5,597 nt of DNA from an uncultured Lachnospiraceae bacterium (GCA_947177515.1 CAMWUU010000248.1:1-5597); one strand, 5' to 3'. Positions 1 through 5,597 are shown, counted from the first letter of the stretch. Numbers and translations: made by a program. Notes: a model not told the origin generated them from the letters alone.

Positions 1-55
1 CAGGATTTCCATCACCCGCTCCGCATTTTCACCGTCAAGATTCCCCGTTGGTTCA
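1..55. repeat. Terminal direct repeat, left copy (55 bp)
   Basis: Identical base for base and in the same orientation to 5543-5597. It lies inside ATPase coding sequence (Walker B to D-loop region), so it is not an independent repeat element. It shows that the two ends of the sequence overlap, implying a 5542-bp circular or tandemly repeated unit. Confidence 0.97.
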
Positions 56-549
56 TCCGCCAGGATTACTTTCGGTTGAACCAGAAGCGCACGTGCGATC
101 GCGGCGCGCTGTTTTTCCCCGCCAGAAAGCTGTGCCGGATATTTATGGATATTCTGTCCAATTCCCAGTTCCTCCACAATTTTATTAAAATATTCATGGT
201 CATACTCCCTTTTGTCAAAAATATATGGAAGAATAATATTATTCTGTACAGTTAATTCTTCCACCAGGTTGTAATTCTGAAAGACCACTGCTACTGTTCT
301 TCGTTTGCAAGCGGCAAGTTCTGGTTCACTGAATTCATTTACGGATCTGCCATCCAGATTGTATGTGCCAGAATCCGGCAGGAGGATGGTTGCCATAATA
401 TTGATTAATGTTGTTTTGCCGCATCCACTTTTCCCCATAATTCCGACAAACTCATTTCGGTCAATCGCAAGGCTTACATCCCTTAGAGCACATACGGCAT
501 TTTCTCCCCGACCGTATTGTTTTACCACATTGTTTAATTCAATTAACAT
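1..549 (-). CDS. ABC transporter ATP-binding protein, N-terminal 183 residues (cut by window edge)
   Basis: Cytoplasmic ATPase subunit of an ABC transporter of the MacB/LolD/BceA type, which powers a partner FtsX-domain permease. The start is ATG at 549-547, with AAAGGA seven bases upstream; the frame is open to base 1. Visible motifs are Walker A GKSGCGKT (residues 39-46), Q-loop Q91 in VVFQNYNL, signature LSGGEKQR (141-148), Walker B VILADEP (161-167) and D-loop GNLDGEN (169-175). The H-loop and C-terminus are missing here but occur in the fragment at 5429-5597. The last 55 bases of the two pieces are identical, so they are probably one gene of 220 residues, the normal length for this family. 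The gene lies 74 nt downstream of a small peptide ORF, with a strong hairpin between. The ATPase assignment is secure; the transported substrate is not visible. Confidence 0.96.
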   Translation of the reverse strand, partial: MLIELNNVVKQYGRGENAVCALRDVSLAIDRNEFVGIMGKSGCGKTTLINIMATILLPDSGTYNLDGRSVNEFSEPELAACKRRTVAVVFQNYNLVEELTVQNNIILPYIFDKREYDHEYFNKIVEELGIGQNIHKYPAQLSGGEKQRAAIARALLVQPKVILADEPTGNLDGENAERVMEIL

Positions 550-561
550 TGTTTTTTCCTT

Positions 562-574
562 TCTGTCAGACAGA
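562..574. repeat. 6-1-6 palindrome beside the ATPase ribosome site
   Basis: TCTGTC-A-GACAGA is a perfect inverted repeat with a one-base centre, sitting between the 14-bp hairpin and the ATPase start and touching the AAAGGA ribosome site (557-562). It could be a protein-binding site, or a small fold competing with ribosome access. No known operator matched by eye. Confidence 0.3.
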
Positions 575-577
575 CCA

Positions 578-612
578 AGCAGGCTGGGATGCTGCTAACA
601 TCCCAGCCTGCT
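578..612 (-). terminator. Perfect 14-bp hairpin between peptide ORF and ATPase gene (attenuator-like)
   Basis: Arms AGCAGGCTGGGATG (578-591) and CATCCCAGCCTGCT (599-612) pair perfectly over 14 bp with a seven-base loop. On the minus strand it begins 11 nt after the peptide ORF stop and ends 28 nt before the ATPase start. No T-run follows on either strand (minus strand continues TTGGTCTGTCTGACAG), so it is not a canonical intrinsic terminator. It could be a partial terminator or an mRNA-processing/stability element that sets peptide and transporter expression apart. The hairpin is directly visible; its role is inferred. Confidence 0.6.
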
Positions 613-623
613 ACCATGGCGGT

Positions 624-734
624 TTAGTGGTAGCTCCAAGATATGATATCTACCGTGTATGGATCGGCCAATGCGACGGTGATTCACGCTAAAATACCTG
701 TGAACGCGATAAATTTTACCTTTAATCCCTTCAT
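624..734 (-). pseudogene. Small signal-peptide-like peptide gene with one in-frame TGA (36 codons)
   Basis: ATG (734-732) begins MKGLKVKFIAFTGILA, then a TGA (686-684), then in the same frame ITVALADPYTVDIISWSYH and TAA (626-624). Reading through the TGA gives a classic secreted precursor: basic n-region (K2, K5, K7), hydrophobic core 8-22 and a signal-peptidase-I-like ALA site before Asp24, releasing DPYTVDIISWSYH (13 residues). This size and design match secreted pre-peptides such as Phr, PapR or NprX, but I recognise no homologue. A single base change would restore the frame. Alternatives are a true nonsense mutation, a sequencing error, UGA readthrough, or a chance ORF. The neighbouring large genes use TAA stops, so they do not tell whether UGA is sense here. 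The next gene downstream is the ABC ATPase, after a strong hairpin. No SECIS-like element was identified immediately after the TGA. Confidence 0.45.
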
Positions 735-742
735 AATAAAAT

Positions 743-747
743 TCCTT
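743..747 (-). promoter_or_regulatory. Ribosome binding site of the small peptide ORF
   Basis: AAGGA on the minus strand, eight bases before the ATG at 734-732. Its good spacing is the main reason to treat the short downstream ORF as translated, or as having been translated, rather than as a random frame. Confidence 0.5.
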
Positions 748-760
748 ATAATGCAAGCTA

Positions 761-797
761 GTAACTATTTTTATTTAACAGACGTTACAATGATCAA
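761..797 (-). promoter_or_regulatory. Weak candidate promoter for the small peptide ORF
   Basis: On the minus strand TTGATC (797-792) and AATAAA (775-770) are separated by 16 bases; each matches four of six sigma-A consensus positions. Transcription would start near 763 and give a leader of about 30 nt containing the AAGGA ribosome site. Half-sites GTAAC (788-784) and GTTAC (765-761) flank the -10 region as an inverted repeat, a possible but unsupported operator. AT-rich sequence makes chance matches likely. Confidence 0.22.
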
Positions 798-815
798 AAA
801 AATCTTATTATCACT

Positions 816-1436
816 TTATTTCATATACTTTTCTGCAACCTGCTCATACCATTTCCAGTACTCCATAATATTTTCATCACTTTTCAGTTCCAGCACTTTT
901 GCGGATATATTATTTGATTCTGCCGAATAAAGCGTTGGAAGTTCCGTCACATATTTTCCCCTCTCCAAATCTACCGGGAAATACAGTCCTTCATATTTTG
1001 AACCTGGTTCATATGCTTTCAGGAAAAAGATATATTCCCCTCCCTCCTTTGCTGGAAGATAGTTTCCCTGCGTCCATATAATAGTTCCCCCCATATCTTT
1101 TGTTGTATAATATTCTTCTGTTATGGAGATCGGTTCACTAACCGGGTTCCCTTTCAAAACATCCAGGACATCCAGTTTTGTTAACGTATATCCATACAAA
1201 ACCCCTCCCTGATCTCCCGGTGCCTCCACCAACACATTTTCCTTTCCCTCAAGCACCCGCACCCGGACAATAAGGTCGCTTTCTTCTTCTAATGTTTCAA
1301 AATTTTCAGCCAATACAATACGTTCTGCTGCAACTGTATTATATGTTACTTTTTTAGAATTGCTGATCAAAATGCAGGCAATAATAATTCCTATGCATGT
1401 TAGCATTGAAGCAATCATAATAATATTTTTTTTCAT
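816..1436 (-). CDS. N-terminally anchored surface protein of unknown function (206 aa)
   Basis: Start ATG at 1436 follows TAGGGAATT, a usable but closely spaced ribosome site (AGGGA at 1440-1444). Residues 5-25 form one hydrophobic segment. It contains IIAC (Cys21), which fits a lipobox, but hydrophobic residues continue after the Cys (ILIS), so a plain membrane anchor is equally likely. The rest is predicted outside the cell. It shows SDLIVRVRVLEG (53-64), YTLTKLDVLDVLKGN (83-97) and GGEYIFFLKAYEP (132-144), then KYEGLYFP (147-154). This 'SD.IV..V ... V.DVLKG ... G.EY.FFL' pattern recurs in uncharacterised Gram-positive surface proteins. No catalytic motif is visible. It is the same strand as the ABC genes and the lipoprotein, suggesting an accessory surface role. 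Stop TAA is at 818-816; no terminator hairpin follows. Confidence 0.8.
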   Translation of the reverse strand: MKKNIIMIASMLTCIGIIIACILISNSKKVTYNTVAAERIVLAENFETLEEESDLIVRVRVLEGKENVLVEAPGDQGGVLYGYTLTKLDVLDVLKGNPVSEPISITEEYYTTKDMGGTIIWTQGNYLPAKEGGEYIFFLKAYEPGSKYEGLYFPVDLERGKYVTELPTLYSAESNNISAKVLELKSDENIMEYWKWYEQVAEKYMK

Positions 1437-1572
1437 AATTCCCTACATGATGTTTACTATAGAAGCAAAAACAACATATTCCTTTCCTTTTTCTTATTCT
1501 GTGATTTAATGCATTCTGGTACGATGGACTTTTGATTTTTTACCTGTAGCTTGACTACTCAATAGGGGTCTA

Positions 1573-1704
1573 TTACCACCCCTTTACTCTGAATGATTTA
1601 TTAACTGGATGTTTTTTTATGTCCCACTCTATTACTTCAAGCAAGTCTGCAATGATTATCATTCCGACGTTCTTATCCGGTTTATGGTATATACCATGTT
1701 CCAC
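1573..1704 (-). CDS. Possible small ORF, 43 codons, overlapping the lipoprotein 3' end
   Basis: A GTG at 1704-1702 is preceded by AAAGGAG at a four-base spacing, and the frame runs 43 codons to TAA at 1575-1573. It overlaps the last codons of the lipoprotein gene in another frame, an arrangement seen in translationally coupled genes. The product would contain VGMIIIADLLEVIEWDIKK and end NKSFRVKGW: a short hydrophobic/acidic helix followed by a basic tail. A shorter version could start at the internal ATG 1662-1660, which has no good ribosome site. I recognise no family, and a chance ORF in AT-rich DNA is quite possible. Confidence 0.25.
   Translation of the reverse strand: MEHGIYHKPDKNVGMIIIADLLEVIEWDIKKHPVNKSFRVKGW
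1649..1665. promoter_or_regulatory. Fur-box-like palindrome
   Basis: Bases 1651-1663 form a perfect 6-1-6 palindrome, AATGAT-T-ATCATT. On the minus strand it reads AATGATAATCATT, the exact 13-base core of the classical Fur consensus GATAATGATAATCATTATC; the outer three bases on each side do not match. It lies 18 nt beyond the lipoprotein stop and about 215 nt before the 206-residue gene. No clear promoter hexamers flank it, so an operator role is only suggested. Confidence 0.25.
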
Positions 1705-2572
1705 AAATCTCCTTTGTTCCACTGTCTAAATCAAGCCGAATCAGATTGCAATTGCTGCCATCCATTTTATCCCCAGCCAGTTCGTAATACAAAATATCCC
1801 CTTCCGATTTTACCATATTTATAAATTTTCCCCTGGATTCTTCAATTGTTTCAAGGTTCTCATAATTTTTGATACAGGTTCCGTCCGCATTATAAACAGA
1901 CAGGTCTGTAGTATTCTCTTTTTCAGACAGCACACAAAGGTTTTCACCATTAAAATATAACGAAATTACTTCTCCCTTCGACTCACAGAACAATGTTTTT
2001 TCAGAATCCTTATAAGGGCAATAATAGATTTGATTCTCTTCTTCGAAATAATAACCTGTTTTATTTACTGCACGGACAGCCCTACCTGTTTCAATCTCCA
2101 TAATTTCCCCGGATGAAAGGATGACTACCACCTCTTTTGCTTCTCCCTCCGAAGTTTCCCAAATACAATAAAGTATCCCTTCCTGAATATATGCATTCAG
2201 ATAACTGGCATCTTGCAATTCAAGTATTTTTTCTGCTCCTTTCCCATCCAGGTTACAGCAAAGAATTGTGCAGTTTCCACCTTCTACTTCCCCGTTTTCA
2301 TATCCGATTTTGGCATCCGTATAATACAGTTTATCATCATAAATTGCACAATAATTTGATTCCACTGGGAATGCGGAAGTCTGTATTGAAAATTGATCTG
2401 CATTTTTGGTATAGATTACGTCTTTCCCGGATACTGCTACTGCATAATCCCCAAAACAGGTACTCCCCAACTGCATTACATTACCTTCTTTATTCTTGCC
2501 ACACCCAGTAATTAATAATATGCCAAGAAGCATAATAGAAAAACTTTTTATAAACGAATTATATTGTTTCAT
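1682..2572 (-). CDS. Putative surface lipoprotein with beta-propeller-like repeats (296 aa)
   Basis: The N-terminus is a lipoprotein signal: Lys-containing n-region, hydrophobic core near residues 11-22 and lipobox ITGC with Cys24 as the lipidation site. The start ATG (2572) has GGGAGGA at 2581-2587, eight bases upstream. The mature part shows recurring beta-blade units of the type 'hydrophobic-LYY/IYY...DG': KLYYTDAKIG (81-90), GILYCIWET (132-140), QIYYCPYKD (181-189), NLCVLSEKE (211-219), DILYYELAGD (259-268) and IRLDLDSGT (278-286). This resembles the DUF5050-like propeller lipoproteins common in Clostridia. It has 13 cysteines (for example 24, 39, 75, 101, 105, 106, 136, 185), unusual for a secreted Gram-positive protein. 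It probably sits on the outer membrane face and may bind a ligand or sense for the neighbouring ABC transporter; the link is by position only. Stop TAA is at 1684-1682. Confidence 0.8.
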   Translation of the reverse strand: MKQYNSFIKSFSIMLLGILLITGCGKNKEGNVMQLGSTCFGDYAVAVSGKDVIYTKNADQFSIQTSAFPVESNYCAIYDDKLYYTDAKIGYENGEVEGGNCTILCCNLDGKGAEKILELQDASYLNAYIQEGILYCIWETSEGEAKEVVVILSSGEIMEIETGRAVRAVNKTGYYFEEENQIYYCPYKDSEKTLFCESKGEVISLYFNGENLCVLSEKENTTDLSVYNADGTCIKNYENLETIEESRGKFINMVKSEGDILYYELAGDKMDGSNCNLIRLDLDSGTKEICGTWYIP

Positions 2573-2849
2573 ATTTTATTTCCTCCCTAAATTAATTTGC
2601 CATTTTGATTCCGTCAAATACTTTCTCACAATCCACAAATGTTCCAGCATAAAACCGGGCTTTAAAGGCAATGGCACCAAGAAAGCAGTTCCACCTCCGC
2701 AAACTCTGTATATTCCGCAATTTCCCGGGCAGAAAACTTACCTGCCTTCATCATCGGCACGGCATATTCCACCGTCCCACCCGGCGTATGGGTAACATGC
2801 CGCAGCCGATCCGGTGTTTTCTGGTATCTTTTAGGTACAGGAAGCCATG
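2573..2849 (-). pseudogene. Degenerate coding remnant between permease and lipoprotein
   Basis: This 277-nt gap holds no intact gene but reads like decayed coding sequence on the minus strand. One frame, open from inside the permease 3' end, gives PVPKRYQKTPDRLRHVTH and later MMKAGKFSAREIAEYTEF, ending at TAA 2664-2662. Two other frames continue without stops: one (about 2680-2576) contains PLPLKPGFMLEHLWIVRKYL, another ends FVDCEKVFDGIKMAN at 2592. A frameshift near 2680 would join the first to either. The stretch GKFSAREIAEYTEF faintly resembles the C-terminal 'GK.S.EEIA..TG' helix of Rpn-type PD-(D/E)XK putative transposases, but this is only a family-pattern impression. A non-coding spacer is the alternative. 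No terminator with a T-run was found here. Confidence 0.3.
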
Positions 2850-5393
2850 TTAATCTGGGAGCCTGCTTTTCCCAAACCGCTGCCTGGTAACATGAAGGGC
2901 ATTTACCAACAAGATCACAGCCATCCCAAGCACAACGAACAAATAAAGAATCCCGATATGTCGCAGTGAAATTCCATAATAACCATAAACCCCACGCAGG
3001 AAAGTAAAAAACATAAAGTAATGCATTATAATACTAATCAGTACCGCACTGCTGAACGAAAAAAAATGTTCCAGTAATTGTATGACAAACGCCTTCCAAA
3101 AACCAAGTCCGAGAATACAGTAAGTATGATAAGTCTGCTGCCGGGACACAAAGTCAATTTTCCCCATAATACTGATTACACAGACCGACATCAGAACTAC
3201 AATGGCCGCACAGGAAAGGCATGTAACATACTGGATCCAAAGCGCATCCTTCGCCGTGCTACTTTCCGTGACATTATCCTGGAAATGGGCATTATAGCGC
3301 TGTGCAATATCCTGCAGGCTTTTTGCAAGCTGTGGCAAGCTGTTCTTGTATCCGTCAATTCCATAGCTTGTTGCCAGTGGCATATTTTCGCCATAAGTTT
3401 TGTAGATGTGTTCAGGTATATAGATGTAAAAGCTAAGATAATCCTCATTGCCATTAATGTGTGCTTCACGGATGGAGCCAAGTATATCCAAAGAAAAAGG
3501 AATTTCCCCCTCCGTAAATGGCTCCAAATCCATACGTTTCATATGCTCTGCCACACTTTTTCCAACATCCACCTGTTCTTTTGTATCCGAAAAAGTGAAA
3601 ACAGCATAGATAATACCATGATCACCGCTGATAAATTCTTCGTATGGGGGCATGGAACCATCATTCAGCTCATTTAACTCATTATAGTAATCCTCGTCCA
3701 CAAATATCATCCCTATGGACTCGTCGTACTCATTATTTTCTGTAAAGATCTGAAGTCCAGTCTTGTTTGCAGGAAAATTATAAACTTTCTTAATGCGTTC
3801 CACAACATCTTCCCGGATAAATTCCGCCGGGATCAGAACATGCCGGTTACCTCCAACTTTTCTTCGATAATGTTTCACATAGGGATTGCTATCCATTTCT
3901 TCTTCGACCTTAGCATCACCATACCCCCCTACCAGCATATAAAAATCCGCCGATCCGCTTCTGGTCAACTGGGAACCAACCCTGTAAGCCGATTGGAAGA
4001 TCGCAAGAAATACCGGAACCAGAAGCAGTACAATGACGGACACTAGTACCCTGACTCTAGATTTTGCCCGCATCGCCCGATTATTGCTGCCGGAAAGCTC
4101 CACAATGCCATGAATCTCCGTCTGCCCCCGCAGGCGCTTTTCCTTTCCAATATCTTTCCGGCGCGGAATCTGCATCTGTAAAAGATGATGGGTAATCCAT
4201 AATAATCCTGCCGTCATCAGCCCCATAACAAGGATACAAACACGAAAATCTGGTGCATAGGAATCCGCCTGAAAGTAACTGTTACGGAGATTTGCCCCAA
4301 GGGAAGTGCGAACAAACAAAATCAATATGCCATACAGGACAAAGGCGAAAAGAAAAGCAATCCCTATAGCAATGACATTGGTCAGACAATACAGCGCGGA
4401 CAATTGTTTCCGGCTCGCCCCGATGCTATCAAACAGACCAATCTGGCGTTTTTCTTCCAGGATGCTCTGATACTGGTTTGCCCCCGCAATGCACAGCCCG
4501 ACCACCAGCAGCAGCCCCTCAAACAGATAAAGCCCAAGCCTTACAGAGCGCAGGTAATCGGAATTTTCAACCATGGAAAGCGCCAGCCGGATAAAAAAAT
4601 TACTTTCTGCCTCCATAACCCCCAGTTCACCCTCCAGGCTTCTTTGCAGGGTATCCAGATTGGCTACGGATGGTTCCGTAAGCTTGTAGTACAGGATCAG
4701 TTCCTCGCCCCCATACTGCCCAGTATTAGAAAGCCCCGTAAATCCGTACAAAACAAATTTATCCGTCCGGTAGTCCTCATACTCTATAAAACCGCAAACG
4801 GTATATTCCTTTGTCCCATCCAGTAAAAATTCCTCTGGTTCGGTTATCTGTTCCTGCGTATAAACGCCCCCCTGTGTCCTTCTCCTCCCACATTCCAGCA
4901 CAAGTTTATCCCCGATCTGAATTGTTTTGTCAGCAACAGAGTGCTCCCCCAGCACCATTGTGCTTGGTATCACAAGTTCCGTATCGGATTCCGGCCAGCG
5001 CCCTTGTGTTAGATGGTATGGGAGCACATAATTCTCTTCCCCCGTGATCCCATACAGGGCAAGATAATAATCTGTGACCAAATCCTTCCAGTCCCCATAT
5101 AACATATCCTCCGGAACCGCCCCCAGGCGCAGATTATAGGTGGAAGAATGGAAGCCCACCGGTACAAGTCCCTCCCTTTCCTTAAAAAAACGCCCATAAT
5201 CCTCCCCGTTGATGCGGATACGGATATCCCAGTCCCCACTATAACCATAGGCACTCTCAATCTGCGAATCACAGTATCCCCGATACATGGTATCAACCGA
5301 TATAATAAAAAAGGTACAGATGGCAACGCCGATGATAAGGGGGATATATTTCTTCTTTTTACCAAGCAGCATCGGTAACAGCAACTGTTTCAT
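2850..5393 (-). CDS. ABC transporter permease with two FtsX-like domains (847 aa)
   Basis: Membrane subunit partnering the adjacent ATPase. The start ATG (5393) has a near-ideal AAAGGAGG at 5400-5407 with six-base spacing. About eight membrane segments are visible in a duplicated 1+3 pattern. TM1 is near residues 17-35, followed by an extracellular MacB-core-like domain to about 280. The first FtsX bundle is near 285-305, 335-361 and 384-404, with the typical cytoplasmic loop EEKRQIGLFDSIGASRKQL (313-331). TM5 is near 446-468, a second extracellular domain spans about 470-715, and the second bundle is near 717-743, 768-797 and 812-832. The protein is longer than BceB (about 650 aa) and resembles the 800-850-aa FtsX permeases of Clostridia. 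Such transporters act in mechanotransmission or in peptide/lipid export and antimicrobial-peptide defence. No substrate can be assigned and no two-component regulator is nearby. Confidence 0.93.
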   Translation of the reverse strand: MKQLLLPMLLGKKKKYIPLIIGVAICTFFIISVDTMYRGYCDSQIESAYGYSGDWDIRIRINGEDYGRFFKEREGLVPVGFHSSTYNLRLGAVPEDMLYGDWKDLVTDYYLALYGITGEENYVLPYHLTQGRWPESDTELVIPSTMVLGEHSVADKTIQIGDKLVLECGRRRTQGGVYTQEQITEPEEFLLDGTKEYTVCGFIEYEDYRTDKFVLYGFTGLSNTGQYGGEELILYYKLTEPSVANLDTLQRSLEGELGVMEAESNFFIRLALSMVENSDYLRSVRLGLYLFEGLLLVVGLCIAGANQYQSILEEKRQIGLFDSIGASRKQLSALYCLTNVIAIGIAFLFAFVLYGILILFVRTSLGANLRNSYFQADSYAPDFRVCILVMGLMTAGLLWITHHLLQMQIPRRKDIGKEKRLRGQTEIHGIVELSGSNNRAMRAKSRVRVLVSVIVLLLVPVFLAIFQSAYRVGSQLTRSGSADFYMLVGGYGDAKVEEEMDSNPYVKHYRRKVGGNRHVLIPAEFIREDVVERIKKVYNFPANKTGLQIFTENNEYDESIGMIFVDEDYYNELNELNDGSMPPYEEFISGDHGIIYAVFTFSDTKEQVDVGKSVAEHMKRMDLEPFTEGEIPFSLDILGSIREAHINGNEDYLSFYIYIPEHIYKTYGENMPLATSYGIDGYKNSLPQLAKSLQDIAQRYNAHFQDNVTESSTAKDALWIQYVTCLSCAAIVVLMSVCVISIMGKIDFVSRQQTYHTYCILGLGFWKAFVIQLLEHFFSFSSAVLISIIMHYFMFFTFLRGVYGYYGISLRHIGILYLFVVLGMAVILLVNALHVTRQRFGKSRLPD

Positions 5394-5428
5394 AAAAAAC
5401 CTCCTTTCCGCTGTTTTATACCCCTGTT

Positions 5429-5597
5429 TTACATCACAATCCTGCCATCCTTCATATTTACCATGCGGTCAGCATATTGTGCCATATCCTTATCGTGCGT
5501 CACCATCACAACGGTCTGTTTATATTCATCCACACACAGGCGCAGGATTTCCATCACCCGCTCCGCATTTTCACCGTCAAGATTCCCCGTTGGTTCA
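5429..5597 (-). CDS. ABC transporter ATP-binding protein, C-terminal part (5' end outside window)
   Basis: Reading on the minus strand gives the end of an ABC ATPase: EPTGNLDGEN from the Walker B/D-loop, then VVMVTHDKD with the H-loop histidine, ADRMVNMKDGRIVM and a TAA stop at 5431-5429. Bases 5543-5597 equal bases 1-55 exactly and in the same frame, so this fragment continues the ATPase that starts at 549. The joined protein has 183 + 37 = 220 residues. A second, nearly identical paralogue is the alternative. The stop is 35 nt before the permease start, whose Shine-Dalgarno lies in the gap. This is the tight spacing expected of an ATPase-permease operon. Confidence 0.93.
   Translation of the reverse strand, partial: EPTGNLDGENAERVMEILRLCVDEYKQTVVMVTHDKDMAQYADRMVNMKDGRIVM
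5543..5597. repeat. Terminal direct repeat, right copy (55 bp)
   Basis: Second copy of bases 1-55, in the same frame of the ATPase gene. A length of exactly 55 with identity stopping only at the sequence ends is what a k-mer assembler leaves on a closed path; 55 is a commonly used k value. Confidence 0.97.

Noticed and set aside
639..651. Perfect palindrome AGATAT-G-ATATCT
   Set aside because: It lies inside the peptide ORF and is explained by its Asp-Ile-Ile-Ser codons; no promoter is placed to use it.
684..686. UGA as selenocysteine in the small peptide
   Set aside because: No convincing SECIS-like stem-loop immediately downstream, and a selenocysteine within a signal-peptide core would make no sense.
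616..690. tRNA-like stretch (GGTTTAGTGGTAG resembles a D-arm)
   Set aside because: No T-arm GTTC-type sequence, no pairing acceptor stem, and the region reads as the small peptide ORF on the other strand.
1564..1583. Inverted repeat AGGGGT / ACCCCT with an 8-base loop, a possible terminator after the lipoprotein gene
   Set aside because: Only a six-base stem, about 100 nt beyond the stop, and no T-run on either strand.
2589..2617. TTGACG-17-TAATTT promoter-like pair before the lipoprotein gene
   Set aside because: The -10 matches only three positions, and transcription would start within the ribosome binding site, leaving almost no leader.
3078..3677. 199-codon open frame on the plus strand
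   Set aside because: It lies wholly inside the permease gene on the opposite strand, with no ribosome site and no protein-like domain pattern.
1..5597. CRISPR arrays, rRNA or insertion-sequence ends
   Set aside because: No regularly spaced repeats, no rRNA motifs, and no terminal inverted repeats with transposase found; the only long repeat is the terminal overlap.

Overview
The window looks like DNA from a low-to-moderate GC Gram-positive bacterium, most likely a gut-type Clostridia such as Lachnospiraceae. The reasons are the strong AGGAGG-type ribosome sites, a lipobox lipoprotein, an FtsX-domain ABC transporter of Firmicutes type, and nothing that implies an outer membrane. The family assignment is inference. 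Every supportable gene is on the minus strand; I found no convincing plus-strand gene.

The first 55 bases (1-55) are identical, in the same orientation, to the last 55 (5543-5597). Both lie in one ABC-transporter ATPase gene, and joining the ends gives a complete 220-residue ATPase with every expected motif. The sequence therefore behaves as a closed unit of 5542 bp. It could be a circular molecule, a tandemly repeated chromosomal unit collapsed by assembly, or, less likely, a stretch between two near-identical ATPase genes. I see no replication, partition, mobilisation, integrase or transposase gene, which favours the tandem-repeat reading over a self-replicating plasmid.

In the direction of transcription (right to left) the layout is as follows. 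ATPase 3' end (5597-5429), then a 35-nt gap, then an 847-residue two-FtsX-domain permease (5393-2850). Next is a 277-nt stretch of degenerate coding sequence (2849-2573), then a 296-residue beta-propeller-like lipoprotein (2572-1682). A 245-nt spacer follows, with a possible 43-codon ORF and a Fur-box-like palindrome. Then comes a 206-residue membrane-anchored surface protein (1436-816). After it is an unlisted small ORF (734-624) encoding a signal-peptide-like peptide interrupted by one in-frame TGA. A perfect 14-bp hairpin (578-612) separates it from the ATPase 5' end (549-1).

Taken together this is a MacB/BceAB-like ABC system with two surface-exposed partner proteins and a candidate secreted peptide just upstream of the ATPase. 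A plausible but unproven reading is a peptide export, sensing or self-protection cassette. The most interesting points are the exact terminal repeat, the peptide ORF with its UGA, and the hairpin between peptide and transporter.
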